From: JAAEPI01 sp964352625 | GTDB lineage: Bacteria; Bacteroidota; Bacteroidia; Cytophagales; Cyclobacteriaceae | Assembly: GCA_964352625.1 (NCBI GenBank) | Contig: CAYGSD010000005.1 | Span: forward strand, 166,148 to 230,147 | Direction of reading: 5' to 3' | Length of the DNA: 64,000 nucleotides | Shown here: positions 8,506 through 17,031 of the stretch, one piece after another | Position numbering within the stretch: position 1 is the stretch's first letter | How the letters are laid out: each line of letters begins with the position of its first letter | The notes under the pieces: model-generated | Database searches by the model: none | What the model saw: only the letters and a program-made list of their open reading frames with translations | What the model was told of the DNA's origin: nothing | Program-made: the position numbers and the translations under genes

Positions 8506-8629
8506 TGAATCATTCTCTGAAGAAGAGTCGTCTAAACCTCCGAAAGAAGAAGTGAAACTTGAGAAAGAATCTCAATTAACAAAGCCGGGCTTTCCAGAAC
8601 GAGATCTTCGAAAGAATCTAGGCTGCTAA
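8477..8629 (+). CDS. Candidate 50-residue small protein with RKNLGC tail
   Basis: A TTG-started frame of 50 codons fills the only non-coding gap between the FKBP gene and the THUMP methyltransferase and overlaps the latter's stop by four bases. The peptide is acidic and serine/glutamate-rich at first, then lysine-rich, and ends in FPERDLRKNLGC. Codons are mostly GAA, AAA and TCT, as in neighbouring genes. The start overlaps the FKBP gene by 29 bases in another frame. I recognise no named family, and the start codon is uncertain. It could also be a chance frame. Confidence 0.35.
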   Translation: MKLGPSENTNESFSEEESSKPPKEEVKLEKESQLTKPGFPERDLRKNLGC

Positions 8630-9759
8630 GCCTTCGACCCTTGGTACATTTCGTACTTACAAAAATGACATTCGAGTGAGCCATTGAAGAGTATGTTCTT
8701 CTCCGATGGACTCAATCTCAAAGCTCGCAGTGCGGCAAAGTTTGAACTAATCAGCCAGGCATCCCACCCATCAAAATCACTCTTGAGCTTATCACCTATT
8801 TTGGTGTAGAAATCTTCTACTTGTGATCCTCCCAGACGCTCGCCGTAAGGTGGATTGGTTACAATCGTTCCAGAGCTGCTGGGAGCCGTCATCTTGATGA
8901 AATCTCTTTGATCAATCTCGAACCCATTTCCCAGTTTGAGCAGCTTGGCGCTGTGCTTCACAAGTCGCATGGCTTCTCCACTCATATCTGAGCAATGGAT
9001 TGAAATTTTTCCTCGAACCAGCGCTCGCTGGGCGTCCTGCTTCACTCGGTTCCACAGGATAGCGTTGAAGCTGCTCCAGTTCATAAACCCAAAATCATTT
9101 CTCAGGATTTGCACAGGAATGTTCTTGGCCATAAGAGCTGCTTCCAAGGCAATCGTTCCGCTCCCACACATGGGATCGAGGAGTGTGGATTTCTTGTCCC
9201 ATCCTGATATATGCAAGAGTCCAGCAGCCAACACCTCGTTTAGGGGTGCCTGGTGTCCGGGCTTTCGATAGCCACGCTGGTTGAGCGGTTTTCCTGAGCT
9301 ATCGAGAGAGACGGTGTACTCATCATTCAATCCATGCAGGTTGAGAAGTATGTCAGGATTGTCGGGATTGACTGAAGGACGCTTGCCTGTCTTGTCGCGA
9401 AAGTGATCAACAATTCCATCTTTCAATTTGAGTGATGCGAATTGAGAATGCTTAAGTGAGGCATTTTTTGCGATGGTGTGATCAATGGCAAATGTCTGTC
9501 GCAACTCCAGATGATCTTCCCAATCGAATTTGCGAACTTCCCGATAAAATTCGTTTTCGTTTTTTGCAGTAAAAGTGTAGAGTGGTATGAGCACCCTTAG
9601 CGCCGTTCTCAACGTGTAATTTGTCCGATAAACCAACGCCAGATTCCCCTCACAGGAGACCGCTCTTTTAAGCGGCTTCACGTTTAGCGCTCCAATTTCT
9701 TCAAGCTCTTTTGCCAGACAATCCTCGAGTCCATGAAGAGTTTTTACAAGTATTTCCAC
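8626..9759 (-). CDS. THUMP-domain class I rRNA methyltransferase (RlmL N-part family)
   Basis: A 377-residue SAM-dependent RNA methyltransferase. Residues about 1-155 form a ferredoxin-like plus THUMP RNA-binding region. Residues 165-377 form a Rossmann methyltransferase with SAM motif DPMCGSGT (195-202) and the catalytic NPPYGERLG (302-310). This architecture matches the RlmL N-terminal half, which makes m2G in 23S rRNA, and the YpsC/TrmN group. The target base is not known. A GTG start is used because no ATG lies near the conserved N-terminus. It follows the PaaE-like gene on the same strand after 42 bases. Confidence 0.85.
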   Translation of the reverse strand: MEILVKTLHGLEDCLAKELEEIGALNVKPLKRAVSCEGNLALVYRTNYTLRTALRVLIPLYTFTAKNENEFYREVRKFDWEDHLELRQTFAIDHTIAKNASLKHSQFASLKLKDGIVDHFRDKTGKRPSVNPDNPDILLNLHGLNDEYTVSLDSSGKPLNQRGYRKPGHQAPLNEVLAAGLLHISGWDKKSTLLDPMCGSGTIALEAALMAKNIPVQILRNDFGFMNWSSFNAILWNRVKQDAQRALVRGKISIHCSDMSGEAMRLVKHSAKLLKLGNGFEIDQRDFIKMTAPSSSGTIVTNPPYGERLGGSQVEDFYTKIGDKLKSDFDGWDAWLISSNFAALRALRLSPSEKNILFNGSLECHFCKYEMYQGSKA

Positions 9760-9801
9760 AGGGTTATTTTGCTGTAAAGGTAGATCGGTTAGTTGACGCG
9801 C

Positions 9802-10863
9802 TTACACGTCGAAGCTTAAAACTACTTTTTCACTTTTCGGAAAAGACTGACAGGTCAGCACCAATCCTCGGGCAAGCTCGTCCGGTTCAAGGGCATAGTT
9901 GATATCCATGTCTACTTCCCCCGCTTCCAGTTTGGCTACACAGGTGCTACACACCCCGCCTTTGCAGGCATACGGCAAATCTGCGCCCTGATCAAAAGCG
10001 GCATCCAGAATGGATTTATCGGTATCATACGGAAAACTGAACTTACTTCCATCCTGAATGATCGTCACCTCGGCTCGAGCTTTCTCATGTTTGATTTCTC
10101 GCTCTTGTCCCAGTTTGCCCACAGGCGAAGTGAAGAGCTCGACGTGTACCTTTTTGGTGTCCATGCCAATGGTTTCCAGTGCCTCTTGGGTGTTAAGAAT
10201 CATTTGTTCCGGACCACAAATGAAAACCTCATTTACTTCCTCCGGATTGAAAAACACTTTAGAAAACCGCTCCACTTTTTCTTTGTCGATTCTTCCGTTG
10301 AAAAGATCCGCTTCTTGCCTTTCCTGACTCAAAACATGGTGCAGGCTGAACCTTCCTACGTACTCATTTTTTATTCCTTCCAGTTCTTCTCTAAAGATGA
10401 TAGTGCTAGCCTTTTTGTTTCCATAAAAAAGAATGAATCGGCAGTCATCTTCGGTAGCGAGCACGGTTTTAATTATTGAAATAATGGGCGTGATCCCACT
10501 ACCACTCGCAAAACCGAGGTAGAGTTTTTCCTCAACTCTTTCTTGGTTGGGATGGAAATGTCCGGTTGGGGGCATTAATTCCAGAGTCTCTCCTTCGCTA
10601 AGTACATCGCACGCATAATTAGAGAATTTTCCTCCTTCTACTTTCTTGATTGCCACAGCCAAATCTTCATCAATGGGGCAGCTGCAGATAGAATAGGACC
10701 TGCGAATATCTTCACCATCCACTAGAGTTTTGATAGTAATATGCTGACCAGGTAAATAGGAAAACTCGTCTTTCAGGTTTTCCGGTAAATCAAAGACTAG
10801 AGACACGGAATCTTCCGTGGGCCGCAGGATTTTTTTGATGGGTATTTCGTGAAACTTGGCCAT
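9802..10863 (-). CDS. PaaE-like FAD/NAD(P) oxidoreductase with 2Fe-2S domain
   Basis: A 353-residue flavin reductase. The N-terminal FAD domain shows LPGQHITI and RRSYSICS, and the middle NAD(P) domain shows SGSGITPIISI and FICGPEQMI. The C-terminal plant-type 2Fe-2S domain has Cys300, Cys305, Cys308 and Cys338. This order is that of PaaE, the electron-transfer subunit of phenylacetyl-CoA epoxidase, and of related ring or acyl oxidases. The ATG at 10863 forms TAATG with the TetR stop, so the longer frame was rejected. paaABCD are absent here, so its oxygenase partner is unknown. Confidence 0.82.
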   Translation of the reverse strand: MAKFHEIPIKKILRPTEDSVSLVFDLPENLKDEFSYLPGQHITIKTLVDGEDIRRSYSICSCPIDEDLAVAIKKVEGGKFSNYACDVLSEGETLELMPPTGHFHPNQERVEEKLYLGFASGSGITPIISIIKTVLATEDDCRFILFYGNKKASTIIFREELEGIKNEYVGRFSLHHVLSQERQEADLFNGRIDKEKVERFSKVFFNPEEVNEVFICGPEQMILNTQEALETIGMDTKKVHVELFTSPVGKLGQEREIKHEKARAEVTIIQDGSKFSFPYDTDKSILDAAFDQGADLPYACKGGVCSTCVAKLEAGEVDMDINYALEPDELARGLVLTCQSFPKSEKVVLSFDV

Positions 10864-11441
10864 TACTTTTTCAGTCCGTTTAAAATTAGGTCTACCATTT
10901 CTTCTTCTATTTCTAAGGAGCCAATGGGCCGATCTTGTCGAAACCAGTGATAGAGCCACTGCAAAGAGGAGAGGAGCGTATAGAGAGCGATTTGGGTATT
11001 TACCTCTTTGATCAAACCACTTTGCTTTGCTTCATCTATGAGCGACCTCAAGCTGTTTTCGTAGGCACGTCTTTTGTTTAGAAAATCAGTTCGTACCGGC
11101 TCGCTGAGGTGTCGCCACTCATCTTCTGCCACAGCCGACATGTGAGGCCATTTTGCATTTATACGAATGTGATGTCTGATCAGGCGTTCTATTTTTTCCA
11201 GTGCGGTTAGTGTTTCACCATTAAGCTTCGTCAGGTTTTCAGAATGTTTTTGAGCAATGCTGCGGCAGATAATTTCGAGAAGTTCTTCCTTGTTGTCAAT
11301 GTGATTGTAAAGGCTGGCAGCTTCCATTCCGACACTGCTTGCCAGGTCTCGCATCGAAGTAGCCGCAAAACCTTTTTCTCGAAAAAGCTTGGCGGCTTCA
11401 ATAAGGATGGCCTCTTTCCTAGAAACTTCGGTCGAAATCAT
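10863..11441 (-). CDS. TetR/AcrR-family transcriptional regulator
   Basis: A 192-residue one-component repressor. The N-terminal helix-turn-helix is visible as KLFREKGFAATSMRDLA and EAASLYNHIDNKEELL; the rest is the helical ligand domain. The ATG at 11441 was chosen since the longer frame adds unrelated residues across the operator. A perfect 7-bp inverted repeat at 11458-11477, 17 bases upstream of the start, suggests autoregulation. It lies between a thioesterase gene and a PaaE-like reductase, so an acyl-CoA ligand is plausible but inferred. Confidence 0.88.
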   Translation of the reverse strand: MISTEVSRKEAILIEAAKLFREKGFAATSMRDLASSVGMEAASLYNHIDNKEELLEIICRSIAQKHSENLTKLNGETLTALEKIERLIRHHIRINAKWPHMSAVAEDEWRHLSEPVRTDFLNKRRAYENSLRSLIDEAKQSGLIKEVNTQIALYTLLSSLQWLYHWFRQDRPIGSLEIEEEMVDLILNGLKK

Positions 11442-11457
11442 CGGACGAAGATAATCT

Positions 11458-11477
11458 AAACTAATGATTGTTAGTTT
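11458..11477. promoter_or_regulatory. Palindromic operator candidate upstream of tetR
   Basis: The arms AAACTAA and TTAGTTT are perfect inverted repeats separated by six bases. The site overlaps the stop codon of the thioesterase gene and ends 17 bases before the TetR start. Size and symmetry fit a TetR dimer site, and its position suggests autocontrol of tetR and the reductase. Confidence 0.55.
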
Positions 11478-11880
11478 GGAAACTAGAGCCAAGTAGATCA
11501 ACCAATTCCTGTGGCATCCTTATCGGTTTGCCCGTTTCTTTATTCACCCAAACGAGTGTGGTCTCGCCATTGCAAACTTCCCGACAGTCCTCACCAGTTA
11601 CTTCATAGAGAAATCTAATCTTCAAAGTAGGCATGGTTGGGATCGTCACCTTTATGTTCAATTCTTCGTCATATCTGCCGGGGCTTTTGAATTGATTTTT
11701 AAGCTCAAGGACGGGCATCATTATGCCGCGATCTTCCATTTCCCTGTAGGAAAACCCGATCGCACGCATTGCCTCCACACGGGCAACTTCAAAATACGTC
11801 GCATAGTTGCCATAGTAGACATATCCCATTTGATCCGTCTCAGCATACCTTACCCGTATTTTTAATTCGTGACAATACAT
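11461..11880 (-). CDS. YbgC/FadM-like acyl-CoA thioesterase
   Basis: A 139-residue hot-dog-fold thioesterase. RYAETDQMGYVYYGNYATYFE near the N-terminus carries the family Asp (ETDQMG) and the YxNYxxxFE helix. Such enzymes hydrolyse acyl-CoA or acyl-ACP in the cytoplasm. The start shares a base with the mltG stop (TGATG), so the gene is translationally coupled to mltG. The tetR and PaaE-like genes follow on the same strand. Specificity cannot be read from the sequence. Confidence 0.85.
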   Translation of the reverse strand: MYCHELKIRVRYAETDQMGYVYYGNYATYFEVARVEAMRAIGFSYREMEDRGIMMPVLELKNQFKSPGRYDEELNIKVTIPTMPTLKIRFLYEVTGEDCREVCNGETTLVWVNKETGKPIRMPQELVDLLGSSFQTNNH

Positions 11881-12914
11881 CAGCGATCAATTTCTCTTTT
11901 ATTCAGTGCTCTCCAAAGTTTACGGGCATTTTTCAGATGCACGTCATAGTCTTTTGCAAATACATGATAGCCATTGAAAGACGCATCGGCAACCATATAG
12001 ATGTTGTCATGATCTTCCAAATTCAACACGGCATCTAAGTAGGCTTTGGTCGGCATATTTATGGGGCCGGGAGGGAGGCCTTTGTATTTGTATGTGTTGT
12101 AAGGTGAGTCAATATCTCGGTCACCTTTTTTCACTCTACGGATTGTAAAGTCTTCGTTCGCAAACACGAGGGTTGGGTCGGCCTGTAACCTCATTCCTAT
12201 CTCCAACCTTTTCTTGTAGAGCCCGGCAATTTTTGGCGCTTCATCCATCTTGGCAGTTTCTCCTCTTACGATAGAGGCCATCACTGAAACCTCCTGAGGT
12301 GTTAGCCCAATATTCTCAGCTTTTTGCAGCCGCTCTTCAGTCCAGAATTTGTCATAAGCGGCTTTCATTTTGTCCAAAATCACCTCTGGGCTGGACTTGT
12401 AGAAGAATTCATACGTATCGGGCAAGAACATACTGATCATATTGGCTTCATCGAATCCGTATTTTGCCTGAACATCTGCACGAGCTAAATATTGCATAAA
12501 TTCAGCGGAATCAACAGCCAAGTATTTTTCAAAATGATTGACCAAATCGCCGAGTCTTCGTGCGGTGTTGAAAGGAACTCTGACCGGCGGATTCCCAATT
12601 TTAAGAAATTTCACCAGCTGGACATTGGTCATGTTGGGAGTAAGAGTATAGTGTCCAGGCTGAACCATATCATCATAGTTCAATACTTTGGCTACCAAAC
12701 TGAACGATACCAATTCATTGACAAACCGATCGTCATACAGTTTGTTTTGCAACTCCTCGAAAGTCATCCCTTTGGGAATGGAAAGTATCCGATCTTCCTG
12801 TGCATCCACAAGTACATTTGGCGTATAAATCACCTGATGACCGTAAAATGCGAATGATGACAACATCACCGAAAACACGATCAAAAAAACGGCTAGAATT
12901 TTTCGTTTACCCAT
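11880..12914 (-). CDS. mltG: Endolytic murein transglycosylase
   Basis: A 344-residue protein with one N-terminal membrane helix (residues 5-24) and a periplasmic YceG domain. The catalytic Glu219 is in SIVRGETAKMDEAPKIAG, followed by RLEIGMRLQADPTL, both close to the E. coli MltG motif. The protein cuts nascent glycan strands and sets their length at the inner membrane. A perfect TAGATTTG -7 box lies at 12942-12949 on its strand. The gene leads a run with the thioesterase, tetR and the reductase. Confidence 0.95.
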   Translation of the reverse strand: MGKRKILAVFLIVFSVMLSSFAFYGHQVIYTPNVLVDAQEDRILSIPKGMTFEELQNKLYDDRFVNELVSFSLVAKVLNYDDMVQPGHYTLTPNMTNVQLVKFLKIGNPPVRVPFNTARRLGDLVNHFEKYLAVDSAEFMQYLARADVQAKYGFDEANMISMFLPDTYEFFYKSSPEVILDKMKAAYDKFWTEERLQKAENIGLTPQEVSVMASIVRGETAKMDEAPKIAGLYKKRLEIGMRLQADPTLVFANEDFTIRRVKKGDRDIDSPYNTYKYKGLPPGPINMPTKAYLDAVLNLEDHDNIYMVADASFNGYHVFAKDYDVHLKNARKLWRALNKREIDR

Positions 12915-12941
12915 CCCTATCTACATTTACTATGCGCGGTG

Positions 12942-12949
12942 CAAATCTA
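12942..12949 (-). promoter_or_regulatory. Candidate -7 promoter element for mltG
   Basis: Minus-strand TAGATTTG matches the Bacteroidota TAnnTTTG consensus, 28 bases before the mltG start. It lies in the 43-base gap shared with the divergent yciO-like gene. No clear -33 element is seen. Confidence 0.4.
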
Positions 12950-12957
12950 TAACACCC

Positions 12958-13575
12958 ATGTCTGCTGAGTTCATCAAACTATACGAAGAAAATCCTGAGA
13001 GGGCTAAGATTGAGCATATTGTCTCTGTGATTAGGGAGGGAGGTTTAGTGATCTACCCCACGGATACTATCTATGGTTTGGGTTGTGACATTTTCAATGC
13101 AAAGGCTTTAGAGAAAGTAAGGAGGCTGAAAGGGGGGAAAAAGGGAATGAATTTTTCATTTATATGTCATGACCTGAGCCACATTTCCGAATATGCCAAA
13201 GTGGATACACCTACTTTTAAATTGATGAAGAAGGCTCTGCCGGGACCCTACACGTTCATTTTAAATGCCTCATCCAAAGTGCCAAAAATATTTAATGCCA
13301 AGAAAAAAACAATTGGTATCCGGGTGCCGGATAACAACATTCCAAGACAAATAGTCGAAACACTTGGTCACCCAATAATCACCACGTCCATTCATGAAGA
13401 TGATGTGCACGAATATGCCACCGATCCAGAATTGATTTTTGATGAATTTCACATGTTGGTAGATGTCGTGATCGACGGGGGATATGGAGGAGTGCTTGCC
13501 AGCACGGTAGTAGACTGCACAGGTGATGGACCCGAGCTTGTCAGGGCTGGAAAGGGAGAAATGTTTGAGATATGA
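12958..13575 (+). CDS. YrdC/Sua5-domain protein, YciO-like
   Basis: A 205-residue YrdC-fold protein. IYPTDTIYGLGCDIFN, the central NFSFICHDLSHISEYA, PGPYTFIL and IGIRVPDN are close to YciO and more distant from TsaC. The family makes L-threonylcarbamoyl-AMP for tRNA t6A37 synthesis; YciO members are weaker and their role is less sure. The ATG at 12958 directly follows the short divergent promoter region. The stop overlaps the wbqC-like start by ATGA. Confidence 0.85.
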   Translation: MSAEFIKLYEENPERAKIEHIVSVIREGGLVIYPTDTIYGLGCDIFNAKALEKVRRLKGGKKGMNFSFICHDLSHISEYAKVDTPTFKLMKKALPGPYTFILNASSKVPKIFNAKKKTIGIRVPDNNIPRQIVETLGHPIITTSIHEDDVHEYATDPELIFDEFHMLVDVVIDGGYGGVLASTVVDCTGDGPELVRAGKGEMFEI

Positions 13576-14201
13576 GGTCAGTTTTGCTGGAGCCGCATTA
13601 CCTCCCAAGTATCGAATATTTCACCATTCTATCTCAAGCAGACAGATTGATATGGGATGTGGATTCTAGATTTCAAAAACAGACATATCGCAACAGAACT
13701 TATTTATTATCGGCAAATGGGGTGCTACCTCTGATCGTTCCGGTGAGCTACCATCAAGACACTAAGTTCAAAGATGTAAGGATCGATTACAGTCAAGATT
13801 GGATTCGGCAACATCGTGGTGCCTTCTACTCAGCTTATGGTAAGTCACCTTTTTTTGAACACTTCTCTGACCACATATATTCGTGCTGGGAGGCCAAGCC
13901 CAAGTATTTAGTTGACCTGAATCATGCGTTTTTGTCAGTCTGCTTTCGAGTGCTTCAGTGGCAGATTGACATAGTCATTGACCACAGTGAAAATGCCCCG
14001 TATGATCTAAGGGATAAGATTAGAGCCAAAGAAAGCTACGAATGCCGACAATTTTACGAGCCATCTTTGTATGTGCAGAATTTTGGCAACACATTTGTTC
14101 CTAACCTCAGCATTCTCGATCTCCTGATGTGTCAGGGGCCTGAGTCAGGCAAAATATTAAGGGACTCCATCCAAACGCCAATCGAACGTTTTCAAGGCTG
14201 A
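13572..14201 (+). CDS. WbqC-family protein
   Basis: A 209-residue cytoplasmic protein. The N-terminal LLEPHYLPSIEYF, followed by QKQTYRNRTYL and PLIVPVSY, fits the WbqC-like family, which was named from O-antigen clusters and lacks a firm biochemical role. No polysaccharide genes lie nearby. It is coupled to the YciO-like gene by an ATGA overlap. A weak hairpin follows at 14217-14229. Confidence 0.75.
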   Translation: MRSVLLEPHYLPSIEYFTILSQADRLIWDVDSRFQKQTYRNRTYLLSANGVLPLIVPVSYHQDTKFKDVRIDYSQDWIRQHRGAFYSAYGKSPFFEHFSDHIYSCWEAKPKYLVDLNHAFLSVCFRVLQWQIDIVIDHSENAPYDLRDKIRAKESYECRQFYEPSLYVQNFGNTFVPNLSILDLLMCQGPESGKILRDSIQTPIERFQG

Positions 14202-14216
14202 TCTGGTTTTTTGCGT

Positions 14217-14238
14217 ATCTCTTCGAGATTCATTTTTT
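14217..14238 (+). terminator. Weak terminator-like hairpin after wbqC-like gene
   Basis: A 5-bp stem ATCTC/GAGAT with a three-base loop is followed by TCATTTTTT. The stem is short. It lies in the gap before clpC and may attenuate rather than stop transcription. Confidence 0.3.
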
Positions 14239-14263
14239 AAAGGACTATTTTTACTTATAACCA

Positions 14264-16819
14264 ATGGGTTCCTACATGGAAGCAAAATTTTCAAATAGAG
14301 TCAAAGAAGTTATTTCACTAAGCCGTGAGGAGGCTCTTCGGTTAGGTCATGACTACATAGGCACGGAGCACCTACTTCTTGGTATGATTCGAGAGGGTGA
14401 AGGTGTGGCCATAAGTGTTTTAAAGAAGTTAGGAGTTTCTCTGAAGGAATTGCGCGCGACAATTGAGCAAGCAACCAAGGGAACTACCACAAGCAATGTT
14501 AAGAACTTGGCAAATATCCCTTTGACACGTCAGTCAGAGAAGGTGTTAAAAATCACCTATCTGGAGGCGAAGATTTTCAAAAGTCAATTAATTGGAACGG
14601 AACATTTGCTGCTCTCCATTTTGAGAGAGGAAGACAATTTGGCCACTCAGATTTTGGACAAGTTTGATGTGGGCTATGACATTGTCAAGGAGATGCTAGA
14701 ATACCAAACAGAAAACCCAATGGCACAGTCCGATACCGACGAGCCTGACGAAGAAAGCGGGAGAATGTTCTCAGGGTCAGGAAGTGGCTCACCGTCTTCT
14801 GGTAAACCGGAGGGAAAGGGTGCGGAGAAATCAAGAACTCCTGTTCTGGATAATTTTGGAAGAGATCTCACAAAGTATGCAGATGAGGGCAAGCTCGATC
14901 CAATAGTTGGTCGCGAAAAGGAAATTGAAAGAGTTGCTCAGATTCTGAGTAGAAGAAAGAAGAACAATCCAATTCTTATTGGTGAACCAGGGGTAGGTAA
15001 AACCGCAATTGCGGAAGGGCTCGCTCTTAGAATTATCGAAAAGAAGGTGTCAAGAATTCTATTTGGCAAGCGAGTGGTCACGCTTGATCTTGCGTCATTA
15101 GTCGCCGGCACGAAGTACAGGGGACAGTTCGAAGAGCGTATGAAGGCGGTGATGAATGAAATTGAGAAGTCACCAGACGTTATTTTATTCATTGATGAGC
15201 TTCACACCATTGTTGGTGCGGGGGGGGCTTCCGGCTCTCTCGATGCATCTAATATGTTCAAGCCAGCACTTGCCAGAGGGGAGATTCAATGTATTGGAGC
15301 TACCACATTGGATGAGTATCGGCAGCATATCGAAAAGGATGGTGCACTTGCGAGAAGGTTCCAAATGGTAATGGTGGATGCCACTTCTCCAGAAGAGACT
15401 TTGGAGATTTTGAATAATGTCAAAGATAAGTATCAGGATCACCACCATGTGGAGTACACACAAGAGGCCCTCAATGCTTGCGTTAAGCTTTCGGATAGAT
15501 ACATAAGCGATCGATTTTTGCCTGACAAGGCAATCGATGTAATGGACGAGGCTGGAGCCAGAGTACATATTAATAATATCAATGTGCCCAAGGCAATTGT
15601 AGAGTTGGAGGAGCAGATCGAGGATGTGAAGAAGGAGAAGAATCGTGTGGTGAAAAGCCAGAAGTACGAGGAGGCCGCTCAACTCCGAGACAATGAGAAG
15701 AAGCTCATTGCGCAGCTTGATCTTGAAAAGAAGAAGTGGGAGGATGAAACGAAAACCAAGCGATACACGGTAGACGAAGGAAGTGTCGCTGATGTGATTG
15801 GGATGATGACAGGAATCCCGACCAAGCGAATTGCTCAAAATGAAGGCACTAAGCTTTTGGCAATGAAGGACGAATTAGCTCAGAAAGTTATTGGTCAGTC
15901 GGAAGCAATATTGAAATTGTCCAAAGCCATACAGCGTACAAGAGTGGGCTTGTCTGATCCTCGCAAGCCAATTGGCTCATTTGTATTCCTTGGCCCGACA
16001 GGTGTGGGGAAGACGGAGATGGCCAAAGTGCTTTCAACCTTCTTATTTGACAAGGAAGACTCTCTTATCAGAATTGACATGAGTGAGTACATGGAGAAAT
16101 TCTCTGTATCTCGATTGGTCGGAGCGCCTCCAGGATATGTCGGTTATGAGGAAGGTGGTCAGCTCACCGAGAAGGTAAGAAGAAAGCCATACAGCGTGGT
16201 ACTTTTAGATGAAATTGAGAAGGCACACCCTGATGTATTCAACATGTTGCTTCAGGTGCTTGATGACGGTATCCTGACAGACGGACTGGGACGAAAAGTG
16301 GATTTCAGAAACACCATCATCATCATGACTTCCAATATTGGGGTGCGTGATCTGAAGGATTTTGGAGCAGGGATCGGTTTTAGCACTAAGGCTAAGCAGG
16401 ACAACATGGATGAAATCATGAAGTCCACAATTCAGAACGCCCTGAAGAAAACCTTTAGTCCTGAATTTTTGAATAGACTTGATGATGTAATTGTTTTCAA
16501 CTCGCTAGAGAAGAATCATATCCATGAAATCATCGACATTACTCTTGGTAAATTGTTCAAGAGAATTATCGAGCTTGGGTACGAGATTCAGCTGACCAAA
16601 AAGGGTAAAGATTTTCTTTCGGACAAAGGATTTGATCCTCAGTTTGGAGCGAGACCTCTAAACAGGGCAGTTCAGAAATACCTGGAGGATCCGGTGGCTG
16701 AAGAAATCCTGAAAGGCGAGGTGCAGGAAGGAGATACTCTAGTAGCAGACTGGGACGGGAAAGGAGATGAATTGACCATTAAGATCAAGAAAAGGAAGAT
16801 TCAGGAGAAGGAGAAATAA
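14264..16819 (+). CDS. clpC: ATP-dependent Clp protease ATPase subunit ClpC
   Basis: An 851-residue Hsp100 unfoldase. Two Clp_N repeats lie at about 5-145, then a flexible Ser/Gly linker. The first AAA domain has Walker A GEPGVGKT at 240-247, and a UVR-type coiled segment lies near 455-490. The second AAA domain has GPTGVGKTE near 577 and LLDEIEKAHPD near 647. ClpC feeds proteins to ClpP. The in-frame ATG at 14276 (MEAKFSNRVKEV) matches the usual N-terminus better and may be the true start. The gene stands alone, with a strong terminator after it. clpP is not in the window. Confidence 0.95.
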   Translation: MGSYMEAKFSNRVKEVISLSREEALRLGHDYIGTEHLLLGMIREGEGVAISVLKKLGVSLKELRATIEQATKGTTTSNVKNLANIPLTRQSEKVLKITYLEAKIFKSQLIGTEHLLLSILREEDNLATQILDKFDVGYDIVKEMLEYQTENPMAQSDTDEPDEESGRMFSGSGSGSPSSGKPEGKGAEKSRTPVLDNFGRDLTKYADEGKLDPIVGREKEIERVAQILSRRKKNNPILIGEPGVGKTAIAEGLALRIIEKKVSRILFGKRVVTLDLASLVAGTKYRGQFEERMKAVMNEIEKSPDVILFIDELHTIVGAGGASGSLDASNMFKPALARGEIQCIGATTLDEYRQHIEKDGALARRFQMVMVDATSPEETLEILNNVKDKYQDHHHVEYTQEALNACVKLSDRYISDRFLPDKAIDVMDEAGARVHINNINVPKAIVELEEQIEDVKKEKNRVVKSQKYEEAAQLRDNEKKLIAQLDLEKKKWEDETKTKRYTVDEGSVADVIGMMTGIPTKRIAQNEGTKLLAMKDELAQKVIGQSEAILKLSKAIQRTRVGLSDPRKPIGSFVFLGPTGVGKTEMAKVLSTFLFDKEDSLIRIDMSEYMEKFSVSRLVGAPPGYVGYEEGGQLTEKVRRKPYSVVLLDEIEKAHPDVFNMLLQVLDDGILTDGLGRKVDFRNTIIIMTSNIGVRDLKDFGAGIGFSTKAKQDNMDEIMKSTIQNALKKTFSPEFLNRLDDVIVFNSLEKNHIHEIIDITLGKLFKRIIELGYEIQLTKKGKDFLSDKGFDPQFGARPLNRAVQKYLEDPVAEEILKGEVQEGDTLVADWDGKGDELTIKIKKRKIQEKEK

Positions 16820-16844
16820 TAATAGAACCGTATAGATAAAATGG

Positions 16845-16870
16845 AGCCCCGTTCAGCCGGGGCTTTTTTA
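16845..16870 (+). terminator. Intrinsic terminator after clpC
   Basis: A 7-bp perfect GC-rich stem, AGCCCCG/CGGGGCT, with a six-base loop is followed by a run of T. It lies 26 bases after the clpC stop. Confidence 0.85.
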
Positions 16871-17031
16871 ATTTCACAACCTTTAAGACAAAGCGACCGT
16901 AATACCTTGCATTGCATAGTACATGAGAAGCCTTTCTTATAATGAAGTGTCATTGCCGTGCAACCCTAAAGGACTGACTAACATCTGTATATTAATGTAA
17001 CCTAGACGGACATAGTGCGTCAAAAACTCAT

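Noticed and set aside
10864..10959. Longer N-terminus for the PaaE-like protein
   Set aside because: It would overlap tetR by about 100 bases and adds an arginine-rich stretch foreign to the family.
15185..15838. A 217-codon open frame on the minus strand inside clpC
   Set aside because: It is antisense to a strongly conserved gene and its product has no recognisable fold; it is a shadow of clpC codon use.
16870..17031. TATAAT near 16940 with TTGCAT upstream as a sigma-70-type promoter
   Set aside because: Spacing is 20-25 bases and this phylum does not use that consensus; there is too little support.
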